A stretch of 64,000 nt of DNA from an uncultured Bacteroidales bacterium. Its GTDB lineage: Bacteria > Bacteroidota > Bacteroidia > Bacteroidales > Paludibacteraceae. The DNA lies in assembly GCA_902784425.1 (NCBI GenBank), contig CACZUS010000037.1, positions 1-64,000 on the forward strand, given 5' to 3'. Numbering within the stretch: the first letter of the stretch is position 1; every line of letters begins with the position of its first letter. The position numbers were made by a program, and so were the translations under genes. Shown here one piece after another: positions 1-7,850 of the stretch. Under the pieces are notes generated by a model that worked only from the letters and a program-made list of their open reading frames with translations, was not told the origin of the DNA and did no database searches.

Positions 1-924
1 AATCTTGGCGGCTATACAGAAGACCGCAAGACGGGCAGGGAAGGGCTGACGTTGGCAGGTTTGATGATGTTTGGCAAAGGGTTGGCGATTAGGGACAGGC
101 TTGCCAACTTCCGAATGGACTATTTGGACATGAGCCATCTTGTGAGCGGTGAACGCTACCATGACCGGTTGACCTACGACGGATTGTGGGAGAATAACCT
201 TTACCAATTTTTCCGCATCGTGTCGCCCAAGGTGCAGTTTGACCTGCCGAGGCCGTTCAAGTTGGAGAAAGGAGGCCGTCGGAACGATGATACTCCACAA
301 CACGAAGCAGTGCGCGAGGCCTTTACGAATTCCATCATCCATTGCGACTTGCTGATGGATTCGGGCATATTGAGGGTGGAAAAACATGACGATCATCTTT
401 GTTTCCGCAATCCTGGTTTGCTGAAATTGCCTGTGGAGGCCATTTATCGGGGCGGCAACTCAAAGGCTCGTAATCCGAAGATTCAGAACATGCTGCGAAT
501 GATAGGTTTTGGAGAAAATGTCGGTTCTGGTTTTCCAAAGATTATCGCTGCTTGGAAAGAGACTGATTGGGGTGAACCGCAACTACTGAACAAACTTGAT
601 TTGGATGAAGTGGAATTGGTGTTGCCGGTGCCCTCAACCAAGGCGGTGACAACAGCGGATGAGTTGTCTAAAGGGTTAACTGATGGGTTGCCTAAAGGGT
701 TGTCTAAAAGGTTGTCTGATGAGTTGTCTAAAGGGTTGTCTGAAACTGCCGTTAAAATCCTGAAATTGATATACTTGGATAATTATATCAGCAGAGAAAC
801 ATTAGCGGAAAAGACTGGCATTTCAGTTACTTCGGTACAGAATCATGTCAACAAATTGAAGTCCCTGGGCATACTTAAACGTATAGGCTCTGCCAAAAGC
901 GGGCATTGGGAGGTTGTGAAATGA
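1..924 (+). CDS. AlbA_2 / RecG-like ATP-binding regulator, 5' end missing
   Basis: The frame is open from base 1, so the true start lies outside the window; 307 codons are visible. The segment around HEAVREAFTNSIIHCD resembles the N-box of the GHKL-like ATPase half of the AlbA_2/'divergent AAA_4' (RecG-like) family, and the later stretch ending in IGFGENVGSGFPKI is the usual end of that domain. A linker of tetrapeptide repeats follows, then a C-terminal winged helix (about the last 55 residues) with a TSVQNHVNKLKSLGILKR recognition-type helix. Family members are thought to be DNA-binding regulators; in Bacteroidales they often sit inside phase-variable restriction loci. It ends 19 nt before the left inverted repeat of the putative switch, so its transcript could read into whichever gene occupies that place. 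Confidence 0.75.
   Translation, partial: NLGGYTEDRKTGREGLTLAGLMMFGKGLAIRDRLANFRMDYLDMSHLVSGERYHDRLTYDGLWENNLYQFFRIVSPKVQFDLPRPFKLEKGGRRNDDTPQHEAVREAFTNSIIHCDLLMDSGILRVEKHDDHLCFRNPGLLKLPVEAIYRGGNSKARNPKIQNMLRMIGFGENVGSGFPKIIAAWKETDWGEPQLLNKLDLDEVELVLPVPSTKAVTTADELSKGLTDGLPKGLSKRLSDELSKGLSETAVKILKLIYLDNYISRETLAEKTGISVTSVQNHVNKLKSLGILKRIGSAKSGHWEVVK
661..744 (+). repeat. Seven 12-bp in-frame tandem repeats
   Basis: Seven consecutive 12-base units (type GGGTTGTCTAAA) encode ELSK-GLTD-GLPK-GLSK-RLSD-ELSK-GLSE, a tetrapeptide repeat joining the ATPase part to the winged helix. Since the unit is a multiple of three, slippage would change linker length without breaking the frame. Confidence 0.85.
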
Positions 925-943
925 TAGATTTTTTAATTGTTTA

Positions 944-966
944 ATTAGCGATAATAACAGATTATG
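944..966 (+). repeat. Left 23-bp inverted repeat of putative invertible segment
   Basis: The 23 bases here, with core GCGATAATAACAG, are the exact reverse complement of 2656-2678. The repeat ends with the ATG of the gene starting at 964. Identity stops immediately outside on both sides. It lies 19 nt after the stop of the upstream gene. Confidence 0.9.
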
Positions 967-1950
967 CAACACCTGTTTGAACTAAAAAGATTCGATTCCA
1001 CGACTTCAAGTTTGAAAAACGACTTTGCAAAAGCGTTGAAAGTCTATGTCGATCAAACACCTGCGGATATAAAAACCAATTCTAATGAGTTGTCAAGTTG
1101 GCTGATGAGACCTTATAAAGCTCATTTTGAGGTGCTGGTTTTTATCTTGTATTGTGATGGCGAAGTAGTCGGCTTGGCGATGATGACCTATCATCAACAG
1201 GTACAAGTAATGGCGTATGAGTATATCGCGATAGATAATGCATACTCTTCATTCGCATCTTATTTTTCATATCTTGATTTGCTCAATAGTTACACGGCAG
1301 AAAACGGTTATGATGTTTTATATTGGATAGTAGAGATTAATAATAGAAACGGGGGGAAAGACATAGATAAAGAAAGCGTTCTGTTCAAAAAAATACTATG
1401 CTTGAGCCAGTTTGGCAAGATTGAAGCTTATCACATGACTTTCCCTTTGGGTCTTGACAAAGACTCTTCGTTCGATGCCGTCATGTACATTAAATCAAAT
1501 GACAGAATAAAACAAATCAGCAAAGACAAATACATGAAAATTGTCGAATCAATTAAAGAGTATTATGCTGTTTGGTATAAAAGGTTTATGTCGAATGAGG
1601 ATTATTCTCGCTATTGTCAAATTCTTTGTGATGTTTTTGAAAAAATAAAAAGAAATCAAGCCTCAATTGACAGTGTACCAATATCTTATATTGACTGTCC
1701 GTTACTTACGCCTGGAGAGAAAACGCACACTGTAATTGTCCCAAATACAAATGCTACCAAGAAAAAGAAATGGTTGGTTCCTGTTGCAATTTTGGGAATA
1801 GTAGCGATTGCTTCTATTATTGCTGCAGTGTGCTGGATGATTTTTACTAAATTTGGGATTGATATATCCTCTATTGCAATTATTATTGCCAATGTTGCAG
1901 CGGCTCTAATATCAGCCTTTTTTTTATGGTTTATTGGCAAAAAGTCATAG
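964..1950 (+). CDS. GNAT-like protein with two C-terminal membrane helices
   Basis: 328 aa. I do not recognise the exact family. Residues about 40-170 look like a divergent GNAT acyltransferase fold: a VLVFILYCDGEVVGLAMM strand pair followed by an EYIAIDNAY strand. No clear acetyl-CoA P-loop could be confirmed. After a hydrophilic stretch and KKKK (about residue 266) come two hydrophobic segments (about 270-290 and 296-323), so the protein should be anchored in the inner membrane by its C-terminus. Its ATG is the last three bases of the left inverted repeat, and its stop overlaps by 6 nt the stop of the convergent methyltransferase gene. In the present orientation it follows the AlbA-like gene and is probably the expressed member of the pair. 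Confidence 0.5.
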   Translation: MQHLFELKRFDSTTSSLKNDFAKALKVYVDQTPADIKTNSNELSSWLMRPYKAHFEVLVFILYCDGEVVGLAMMTYHQQVQVMAYEYIAIDNAYSSFASYFSYLDLLNSYTAENGYDVLYWIVEINNRNGGKDIDKESVLFKKILCLSQFGKIEAYHMTFPLGLDKDSSFDAVMYIKSNDRIKQISKDKYMKIVESIKEYYAVWYKRFMSNEDYSRYCQILCDVFEKIKRNQASIDSVPISYIDCPLLTPGEKTHTVIVPNTNATKKKKWLVPVAILGIVAIASIIAAVCWMIFTKFGIDISSIAIIIANVAAALISAFFLWFIGKKS

Positions 1951-2658
1951 CTTAACGCACTCCATTAATACATTGCAACCATGTCTTTTGACAAAAGGTA
2001 TTCTTTTCGCTATGGCATCAAGACAAGTGTATCTCGACGAGTCCGTCTCTGATTTTCCCAGATGAAATGCCAAAGCAGAGATTATGTGGAAACACTCTTC
2101 GTTTAGTAGTTTGAGATTACACTGATTCAAAACTCTTTTGATATATGCAGGCGAAAACACCCAGATTTTATGAGGCTGGCCATAATATGTTGTGGTTACA
2201 ACATCCGCATCCACCCCATACAACGGTGTACCTTTATATTCATAGGAGTAGCTGCTTTCAAATTCTAAAATCAGTTTTCCAGAACGGTGCAATACCCTTG
2301 ATAATTCTGATAATGCAGCAACAGCATCACAATAGTTTAGTACACTGCCAACACAAACGACACCTGTGAAAAGGCCGTTTTCGAAAGGCAACTTCTCAAT
2401 GTTTGCGACAGTGAAAAGAGGCTTGTCTTGAATCTTTTTCTCCGCGATATCCACATGATGTATGCGTCCCTGTATGTCATAATCATTCTCACCGGCTCCT
2501 GCATTCAATACATAATCGTTTTTCTCAAAAGGATGCTCGTGAATGAATCTTGAAATCTCTTTTTGGGTATGTCTATACCATGGCTCATTTTGAGGCCAAA
2601 TACTAGAAAGCTTATTATAATAGTCGGCAACTTTTTGAGAATCTATTTGCGCATCCAT
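1945..2658 (-). CDS. Class I SAM-dependent methyltransferase
   Basis: 237 aa. Motif I is seen as YVLNAGAGEND (about residues 49-58), followed by HHVDIAEKK (acidic ribose-binding region) and the post-II region FTGVVCVGSVLNYC, the layout of a Rossmann-fold Methyltransf_11/25 enzyme. No NPPY/DPPY motif is present, so a small-molecule, lipid or protein substrate is more likely than DNA; the substrate is unknown. Its ATG lies inside the right inverted repeat, so both convergent genes begin with the same 20-nt upstream sequence. In this orientation it points away from the promoter side and towards the GNAT-like gene, which suggests it is silent until the segment is inverted (inference). Confidence 0.75.
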   Translation of the reverse strand: MDAQIDSQKVADYYNKLSSIWPQNEPWYRHTQKEISRFIHEHPFEKNDYVLNAGAGENDYDIQGRIHHVDIAEKKIQDKPLFTVANIEKLPFENGLFTGVVCVGSVLNYCDAVAALSELSRVLHRSGKLILEFESSYSYEYKGTPLYGVDADVVTTTYYGQPHKIWVFSPAYIKRVLNQCNLKLLNEECFHIISALAFHLGKSETDSSRYTCLDAIAKRIPFVKRHGCNVLMECVKL

Positions 2659-2678
2659 AATCTGTTATTATCGCTAAT
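2656..2678 (-). repeat. Right 23-bp inverted repeat of putative invertible segment
   Basis: Perfect reverse complement of 944-966. Contains the start codon of the methyltransferase gene (2656-2658) and 20 nt upstream of it. The recombinase gene begins 40 nt to the right. Confidence 0.9.
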
Positions 2679-2718
2679 CGTTTTCCGGCCTATTTTGTAT
2701 ATTGCCAGAAAAACGTCT

Positions 2719-3651
2719 ATGACAGAAAGTATACTACAAATTACTATTACAGCGGCTTTAGAAGGGTTTTTGAACCACTGCCGCTTTGAGAGAAAACTGG
2801 ATGAGAAAACAATCAAAGCTTATCGTTTTGACATAGAACAATTTGCCGCTGATTTGGGAATGGATGCCAAATTGTGCGATGTTACACGGGATTACCTGAA
2901 ACGATGGATTGCGTCATTGTCGAGTTATCGCTATAAAACGATTAAAAGAAAGATTGCATCCGTCAATGCTTTAATGAACTATTTGGAAGTGGAATGGGAT
3001 GTGTTCAACAATCCATTGCGAAGCTTACACGTCCGTTTAAAGCCGCCCGTAAGGTTGCCGGTGGTGATGACAAAGGAAGAGATGCAGCGAATCTTGGGAA
3101 AGCTTGACGCAGAGATGCATGCTGTAAAGAATGACACTCAACGATTTTTTGCCATTCGCAACAAAGCGATTATTGAACTGTTGTTTGGCTCAGGAATGAG
3201 AATCGGGGAATTGTGCGGTCTCAGGAATCAGGATGTGGATCTTTGCCGGGGACAAGTGCGAATCATCGGGAAAGGTAACAAGGAAAGGATTGTCGACATC
3301 TGTTTGCCCGTGATTATGCAGTCCTTAAAGCAATGGGTGGAAGTGCGCAAAACACCGGATTGTCCTGAAGACGGTTTCTTTACCAGCCGAATCGGGCGAA
3401 AACTTGGCCCTCAGACCGTAAGGTTGTTGGTTCATCGGCTAACAAGTGATTGCAAGATAGATAAGCATGTTACACCGCATACTTTCCGACACACGTTTGC
3501 CACTCTTCTTCTTGAAGAAAATGTCGACATCGCCAATATCCAGCATATTTTGGGGCATAGCTCTATCGCGACGACACAGATTTATCTCCATGTTAATCCT
3601 TGTAGACAACGGGAGATATTGACGAACCACCATCCTCGAAGTAGGATGTGA
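2719..3651 (+). CDS. Tyrosine recombinase, probable DNA invertase
   Basis: 310 aa from the ATG at 2719. A longer frame from 2563 would run through the methyltransferase start and the inverted repeat and is rejected. An N-terminal SAM-like core-binding domain spans about 1-105, the catalytic domain about 110-300. All catalytic residues are visible: R161 in GSGMRIGEL, K185 in GKGNKER, H254 and R257 in HTFRH, H280 in LGHSS, and nucleophile Y289. The compact size fits the Bacteroidales invertases that shuffle hsdS or surface genes better than long ICE integrases. Lying 40 bp from a perfect inverted repeat, it is the obvious enzyme for inverting 944-2678 (inference). It could also serve as integrase for the mobile element to its right. 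Confidence 0.85.
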   Translation: MTESILQITITAALEGFLNHCRFERKLDEKTIKAYRFDIEQFAADLGMDAKLCDVTRDYLKRWIASLSSYRYKTIKRKIASVNALMNYLEVEWDVFNNPLRSLHVRLKPPVRLPVVMTKEEMQRILGKLDAEMHAVKNDTQRFFAIRNKAIIELLFGSGMRIGELCGLRNQDVDLCRGQVRIIGKGNKERIVDICLPVIMQSLKQWVEVRKTPDCPEDGFFTSRIGRKLGPQTVRLLVHRLTSDCKIDKHVTPHTFRHTFATLLLEENVDIANIQHILGHSSIATTQIYLHVNPCRQREILTNHHPRSRM

Positions 3652-3737
3652 TTATTCAAGATAATGATGCCGACTTTTATTAGTCTATTTTATAAAACAA
3701 ACTTTTTGGGGTTGGTATGTAAAAAAGATATAGTCAC

Positions 3738-3775
3738 CCGCAAAGTCCCGACTTTTTCGAGTTGGGGCTTTGCGG
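3738..3775. terminator. Hairpin after the recombinase gene
   Basis: CCGCAAAGTCCCGAC (3738-3752) can pair with GTTGGGGCTTTGCGG (3761-3775) with one mismatch and one wobble pair, around an 8-nt loop. No clean T-run follows on either strand, so it may be a weak bidirectional terminator between the recombinase and ardC or simply a structural element. Nothing else is seen in 3652-3820. Confidence 0.4.
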
Positions 3776-3820
3776 TAAAATGAAGATGTGCCTATTCTCG
3801 ACACATCCTCATAAAATGAT

Positions 3821-4741
3821 TCAGTTCCTTTCAGGCCTCACATTATCGAAAATGAACTTGACGGCCTCCTCTGCGCGGCTGCAAGCGCAAACAAAAAGGT
3901 GTTTGTCGTTTCTCAAAGCCTCCAACCAGTTTTGCAGATAGGCGGCGGAGTTCTTCACGGTGAAATCGTTTTCGATACCCAAACGGCCAAGGCAATAGGC
4001 TGCACCCATTTCGGCCACAAGTTCTTCTTTGCTATAGCTTTCACTTCCGAATGGGTCGTGGTCGTCCTTCTTGAAGCGGTTCAAGCGGTTTTCTACGCCT
4101 GTGCTATGTGTGGTCTCGTGGAATAAGGTAGAATAATATTCCGCCTCGTTTTCAAATTGACCCATCAAAGGGCAAACCACCTCATCAGTCGAAGGTCTGA
4201 AATATGCCTTGTTGCTTACGCAGATATTCAGTTTAATGCCTTCGCGGTTGTAGTAGTTCTTAATCACTTCCTCGGCTGCCTCAATGGGGTTGACATCTTC
4301 TTTGACTTCGGGCTGGGTGTTCGGGTACTTCCTTTTGATGCCCGTGCATTGTGACACCTCGAAAACATAGTAATAACGCAACATCGGGCGGTCACTCTTT
4401 ACAATCTTTTCCGTTCCGTCCTCTTGGATTTCCTTCTTCTCTGGGAAAGTCCAGAAAGTAATGAAATGACCTTTTGCACCAGGCTTGACGCTGCCGCCTT
4501 CGGCAAGGGCTTGTTTGAAAGTCAGATATTCACCGTGTGGCCATTCCCCATCATCGGCGGCAATAAGCAAGTTATTCAAAAATGAATATTCCTTGCCAGT
4601 GGTATGACTTACGGCCAAATGGGTTTTTCCTCTCGACCAGCACATTTTCCACGGGATTTGACCTTGCTCCATGAGGGCGCAAATTTTGTTGTTGATGATT
4701 TCGTAGACATCAGTCTTGATTGTCGGATGGTTTGTACTCAT
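3821..4741 (-). CDS. ardC: ArdC-family antirestriction / ssDNA-binding protein
   Basis: 306 aa. The N-terminal ArdC domain (about 5-140, with WKMCWSRGK and TGKEYSFLNNLLI) binds single-stranded DNA in known members. The C-terminal half is a zinc metallopeptidase-like domain with HETTH at 208-212 and a downstream glutamate in EELVAEMGAAYC (about 240-250) as likely third ligand. ArdC proteins enter the recipient early in conjugation and protect incoming DNA from restriction. The gene has the shared promoter-leader module (4742-4895) used by at least six other genes of this element. The start is the first ATG after that leader. Confidence 0.88.
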   Translation of the reverse strand: MSTNHPTIKTDVYEIINNKICALMEQGQIPWKMCWSRGKTHLAVSHTTGKEYSFLNNLLIAADDGEWPHGEYLTFKQALAEGGSVKPGAKGHFITFWTFPEKKEIQEDGTEKIVKSDRPMLRYYYVFEVSQCTGIKRKYPNTQPEVKEDVNPIEAAEEVIKNYYNREGIKLNICVSNKAYFRPSTDEVVCPLMGQFENEAEYYSTLFHETTHSTGVENRLNRFKKDDHDPFGSESYSKEELVAEMGAAYCLGRLGIENDFTVKNSAAYLQNWLEALRNDKHLFVCACSRAEEAVKFIFDNVRPERN

Positions 4742-4895
4742 AACTCAAATATTTATAGGTTAGTAACTTTGTTTGTTTGCACTACAAAGATAAGCAAAAT
4801 ATTTGAATTAGCAATACAAAAAATTGAAAAAATATCACTTTTTTTGAACTTTTTTTCATTTGTATAAGGATAGAAAAATCGTTTTCCCTGCTGTT
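4742..4895 (-). promoter_or_regulatory. Shared promoter-leader module, ardC copy
   Basis: Read on the minus strand: box AGGGAAAACGATT (4877-4890 region), -33 TTG (4812-4814), exactly 19 bp, -7 TATCTTTG (4785-4792), then a leader with GTGCAAACAAACAAAGTTACT just before the ATG. The box-to-TTG distance is about 61 bp. Confidence 0.8.
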
Positions 4896-5344
4896 ATTGA
4901 AATACCTTTTTCTGAGGTCTGATGTGTATTTGTGTTGTGCAAACGGTCACAACTTACCGTTTGCCTTCCTGATGTCAAAGCCTTCCGTCCACCTCCGACA
5001 TCTATCCCATCCGTCAATACAGCATCCCGAAACGATGACGCAAGGGAAAAGGGGATGGGACGTTTCGAGTTACTGTATAGGATGGGGGATGACGGTAAGG
5101 CTGGGACAGAAGGCTTTTGCGTTGGGTGTTGTGCCACTCTCTTGTTTGCAAGTGTGTGACACAACACCTTTAGGCTGGTGTTGGTGGCACAGGGTTTGTC
5201 TCGGACTTAATGACGAAGGAATCAAGGACGAGTCTAACAATGTGCCGCATCCTTGCGTCCTTTTGTTTGCTTGGTAGGTCACGGCTGCCCGATTTTTGCT
5301 GTCGTGCCTGATGTTGCCGGACAGCGGTGGATCCGCTGGACGGC
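4876..5344. repeat. Dispersed non-coding repeat family A, copy 1
   Basis: GC-rich intergenic block similar along its length to 43987-44358 and 46834-47210. It carries conserved hairpins: GCAAACGGT with ACCGTTTGC at about 4939-4964, GGTGTTGTG (5125-5133) with CACAACACC (5160-5168), and GCCGGACAGCGG (5316-5327) partly pairing with 5333-5344. This copy has roughly 100 nt extra near 5180-5290. Small frames inside are not conserved between copies and are not called. Confidence 0.75.
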
Positions 5345-5352
5345 CACCGGAT

Positions 5353-5382
5353 AGAAAAAGTGAGGCGACCGATTGGCCGCCC
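5353..5382 (-). terminator. Intrinsic terminator
   Basis: On the minus strand GGGCGGCC, loop AATC, GGTCGCCT, then TCACTTTTTC, just after the stop of the 58-aa gene. The same arrangement occurs after the genes ending at 44415 and 47260. Confidence 0.65.
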
Positions 5383-5387
5383 TTCTG

Positions 5388-5564
5388 TCAGTCGTACTGG
5401 TAATTCATAAGTTTGTCAGGGATAGCCCCTGCATTGCAAGCATCCGAAAAAGCTTCATCGATGGAGTCCCATTCGCCATCAATGGAGCGGGTTTCAATTC
5501 TCTGCTTGTCAAAGAAGCCTGGGCGGACATTGACCTCCACGCAAAAAGTAACTCGAATAATCAT
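5388..5564 (-). CDS. Small hypothetical protein (58 aa)
   Basis: 58 aa starting MIIRVTFCVEV and ending KLMNYQYD. Not recognised. The start chosen is the ATG at 5564, 13 nt after the stop of the DUF7007-like gene, so the two are probably co-transcribed from the module promoter at 5959-6091. A terminator follows immediately, which supports a real gene end. Acidic C-terminal half, no membrane segment. The longer frame to 5627 would overlap the upstream gene and is less likely. Confidence 0.5.
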   Translation of the reverse strand: MIIRVTFCVEVNVRPGFFDKQRIETRSIDGEWDSIDEAFSDACNAGAIPDKLMNYQYD

Positions 5565-5577
5565 GGCGAATAAGTTT

Positions 5578-5958
5578 TTAGTTGAACAATGCAGTTTGAA
5601 CAGGCGTAGGCAAACCCATGATTTCATGCAGTTTTAGCAACCGCTTTTCATAGTTGCCGTTTCTTTTTGCGTCATCGATATAACCTTGGTTCCATCTATT
5701 GAGGCAGTCCTCAATGTATTGCAGCCAGTTTTGAGGTACTATTGTAGGGTTTTCAAAAGCGAAAACCGCCCAATCGCAATCTTCCTCAAAATAATAATGG
5801 CCATTTTCGTAAGTAGCCACTTGTTTGGCTTCTGTGGATAGAAAGTTTTTGGCAACGTATTTATCAACGATAATACCGCCGTGGCTTGCAGTGCAGACAT
5901 CAACAACACCATCGGCCAAATGATGTGAAGTTTGGATTTCTCCCCAAATTGTTTCCAT
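5578..5958 (-). CDS. DUF7007-like small protein
   Basis: 126 aa from the ATG at 5958. The frame stays open back to 6042, but that part overlaps the promoter and leader and is excluded. The start METIWGEIQTSHHLADGVVDVCTASHGGI matches what I recall of DUF7007: a WG-x-Q near the start, then a ser-his-gly-gly motif. Function unknown; the family is common on Bacteroidota mobile elements beside ardC and SSB genes. It is expressed from a shared promoter-leader module and followed by a 58-aa gene. Confidence 0.65.
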   Translation of the reverse strand: METIWGEIQTSHHLADGVVDVCTASHGGIIVDKYVAKNFLSTEAKQVATYENGHYYFEEDCDWAVFAFENPTIVPQNWLQYIEDCLNRWNQGYIDDAKRNGNYEKRLLKLHEIMGLPTPVQTALFN

Positions 5959-6091
5959 AGGATTAGGTATTAAATAGGTTAGTAACTTTGTTTGCATGAC
6001 AAATATACGAATAATAATTGAAATAGCAATACAAAAAAGCAAAAAATTTAGATTATTATGAAATTTTTTTAATACGTTTCCCCTATGGTTG
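5959..6091 (-). promoter_or_regulatory. Shared promoter-leader module, DUF7007-like gene copy
   Basis: Minus strand: box AGGGGAAACGTA (6073-6084), TTG (6027-6029), 19 bp, TATATTTG (6000-6007), then leader GCAAACAAAGTTACTAACCT before the ATG. Box-to-TTG distance is about 43 bp, as in the 45.1-kb copy. Confidence 0.78.
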
Positions 6092-6535
6092 AATGGAGTT
6101 TCCTTCTTGTGTCCTATGGATTGTTTATGATTGTCACCTGATGCTGGGTTTATCAGGTGCAGGTGTCAATGGCCAGCGGCAAGATGGCCTTAACAAAGAA
6201 ATCCGCTCCGTGCCGCGAAATGGGTTTGGTGGTTACGCAACAAAAACAATGTTTTCTGTCCATTCAGCCTAAAGCAAAATGGACTGACAAATTTTGAGTG
6301 ACGGCAGTCGGTAATCCGCCATATCCATATAGCGGATGGACGCTGCATGGCTTGGATATGTGGCCATGCAGCCGGACAAGGTTTCGGGTGGAAGACTGTT
6401 GGAGGAAGATGACGGCATCTCCATCGGAGCCTGTCGTAGAATGGTGTGCAGACGGATTGCTACATCTGTCTGGAACCCCAGCAACTGGAAAACATTTACG
6501 TCAGGGAAAAAGAAAAAGGTGGCTGTCGAGTGCAA
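6072..6535. repeat. Dispersed non-coding repeat family B, copy 1
   Basis: About 460 nt similar to 45219-45640. Conserved landmarks: the hairpin CACCTGATG...TCAGGTG, AAGAAATCCGCTCCGTGCC, GTCCATT...AATGGAC, and GGACAAGGTTTCGG followed by GAAGACTGTTGGAGGAAGATG. In this copy GCTGCATGGC and GCCATGCAGC (about 6347-6373) form a perfect 10-bp stem. No frame is conserved between the copies. The rest of the gene-free stretch 5959-6738 holds the module promoter and the leader remnant at 6530. Confidence 0.72.
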
Positions 6536-6560
6536 ACAAAGTTACTACCTTAATGCCATG
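6530..6560 (+). other. Orphan copy of the shared leader
   Basis: GTGCAAACAAAGTTACTACC followed by TTAATGCCATG matches the 5' leader of the shared modules, but on the plus strand and without the N19 promoter upstream or a gene downstream. It looks like the scar of a lost or rearranged cassette. Confidence 0.5.
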
Positions 6561-6738
6561 AGTTGTCAAGAGAATCAAGGGAGTGTGACAACCACCTTAT
6601 TTTATATACACCTTATTAATATATATCCCTTATTAATATGCGGGCTGCAAAATTAGGGAAAAAAGAATAGGAAAGCCATCCTAAAGTAAAAAAAAGGCTA
6701 AAATGGGTTTCATTTTTTATGGCATAGCGAAACTATGA

Positions 6739-7326
6739 CTATTTACCTTTCAAGTCCACTTTTAGGTATCTGAGGTAACGGTAAAGTGTCGCTTTGCTGC
6801 CAATATGGAGTGTCGAGCAGATTTCGTCGACCGTATAAGTGGTGTCAGGATCGAGGTAAAGTTTCTTGGCGGCCTTGGCTTTTTTGATGGCATCAGGGGA
6901 GAGGCCTGGCTTGCGACCACCGATGTTTCCCTTCTCCCGAGCAGCTTGTAATCCGGCTTTGGTTCTTTCGATAATTAAGTTGCGTTCCAGTTCGGCGAAA
7001 GCACCGTTGATTTGGAGGAAGAACTTGCCGAGTGAGGTAGTGGTATCTATTGATTCTGTGATAGAAACGAAGTCGACCTCTTTCGATTTCAGGGTCTCTA
7101 CAATATTGATAAGGTGTCTGAGACTACGGGCGATACGGTCCAGTTTCCAGACGACAACTGTATCACCGGCACGGACATATTCAAGCAGGCTGTCAAGCTC
7201 AGGTCTGTACTTGACGGCAGACTGCTTTTCCATGAAAATCTTATCGACCCCATACTTGTTGAGGGCATTAATTTGTAGATCGATGTTTTGGTTCGTCGAA
7301 CTGACACGAGCATATCCTACATTCAT
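6739..7326 (-). CDS. Serine recombinase (resolvase/invertase family)
   Basis: 195 aa. The N-terminal catalytic domain starts MNVGYARVSS, with nucleophile S9 in the ARVS motif, and contains KLDRIARSLRHL (catalytic arginines) and the E-helix region GAFAELERNLIIERTKAGL. A C-terminal helix-turn-helix follows (YTVDEICSTLHIGSKATLYRYL). Size and layout match plasmid resolvases that separate multimers or cointegrates. The divergent intergenic region toward the tra operon carries two dyad sites of the size expected for res subsites (7333-7363 and 7419-7450), which supports resolution rather than transposition. A minus-strand -7 element TACTTTTG is at 7389-7396. Confidence 0.88.
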   Translation of the reverse strand: MNVGYARVSSTNQNIDLQINALNKYGVDKIFMEKQSAVKYRPELDSLLEYVRAGDTVVVWKLDRIARSLRHLINIVETLKSKEVDFVSITESIDTTTSLGKFFLQINGAFAELERNLIIERTKAGLQAAREKGNIGGRKPGLSPDAIKKAKAAKKLYLDPDTTYTVDEICSTLHIGSKATLYRYLRYLKVDLKGK

Positions 7327-7332
7327 AGCCTA

Positions 7333-7450
7333 TAGTTTTATAAACTCATCAAAAGTGAAACTATCAAGGGATAAAGGTTTTTACTTTGCAAAAGTACAGA
7401 AAATCCGTGGACAAATTTTAGTTTCATTAATCGGTCGTTTTGTGAAACTA
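7333..7450. promoter_or_regulatory. Putative res site: two 31-32 bp dyads
   Basis: Two similar imperfect palindromes lie just upstream of the resolvase: TAGTTTTA...TGAAACTA at 7333-7363 and TAGTTTCA...TGAAACTA at 7419-7450. Spacing and arm length are those of resolvase binding subsites. The second also overlaps the region where the promoter of the tra operon must lie, so the resolvase may repress that operon (inference). Confidence 0.6.
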
Positions 7451-7465
7451 TAAAATTCAATAAAA

Positions 7466-7822
7466 ATGAGCAATTTTTTTCTTATCGTATCCATCATCTA
7501 TGTGACATACTACGCAGCAAACATCATCTATGATGGTTTCCTGAAGAAAACCCATGTGGAGGAAAACAACGAAGGTGATGAATTTGTCATCGAAGGTGAC
7601 GAACAGCCCAAGAAAATCACTGTCGAAGATATCTCCTATGACGGCAGTTTTTCCGAAAACGGTTCTGTTGGAGGACGGGAAATCGAGTTGAGTGTTGAAG
7701 AAACCAACATCATCAATGGCACCATTGAGGATCAAGGCATTTCCGTGAACAATTTCCTATCCGAAATAGGCAAACAACTCTCTGGCGAAAGCAAACAGAT
7801 GTTCGCTGGGGTCAATTTTTAA
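7466..7822 (+). CDS. First gene of tra operon, small membrane-anchored protein
   Basis: 118 aa. A short N-terminal hydrophobic stretch (about 3-20, FFLIVSIIYVTYYAANIIY) is followed by an acidic soluble part. Not assignable by name. It occupies the position of small conserved genes preceding traE in Bacteroides conjugative elements and lies 28 nt before traE, so it belongs to the operon. ATG at 7466 chosen, since no earlier in-frame start exists after the res region. Confidence 0.6.
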   Translation: MSNFFLIVSIIYVTYYAANIIYDGFLKKTHVEENNEGDEFVIEGDEQPKKITVEDISYDGSFSENGSVGGREIELSVEETNIINGTIEDQGISVNNFLSEIGKQLSGESKQMFAGVNF

Positions 7823-7850
7823 CTCATTTATTAATTCAAACTTCAAACAA

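Noticed and set aside
2563..2718. 52-codon N-terminal extension of the tyrosine recombinase
   Set aside because: It runs through the start of the opposing methyltransferase gene and the inverted repeat, and the protein beginning at 2719 already has a complete core-binding domain.
4897..5277. 126-aa and other frames within the 4.9-5.3 kb region
   Set aside because: They lie in repeat family A and are not kept in the other two copies; base changes follow hairpin pairing, not codons.
6298..6656. Frames of 87-106 aa in the 6.3-6.6 kb region
   Set aside because: They fall in repeat family B and have no counterpart in copy 2.
6866..7453. 195-aa plus-strand frame opposite the resolvase
   Set aside because: Antisense shadow of a clear serine recombinase gene.
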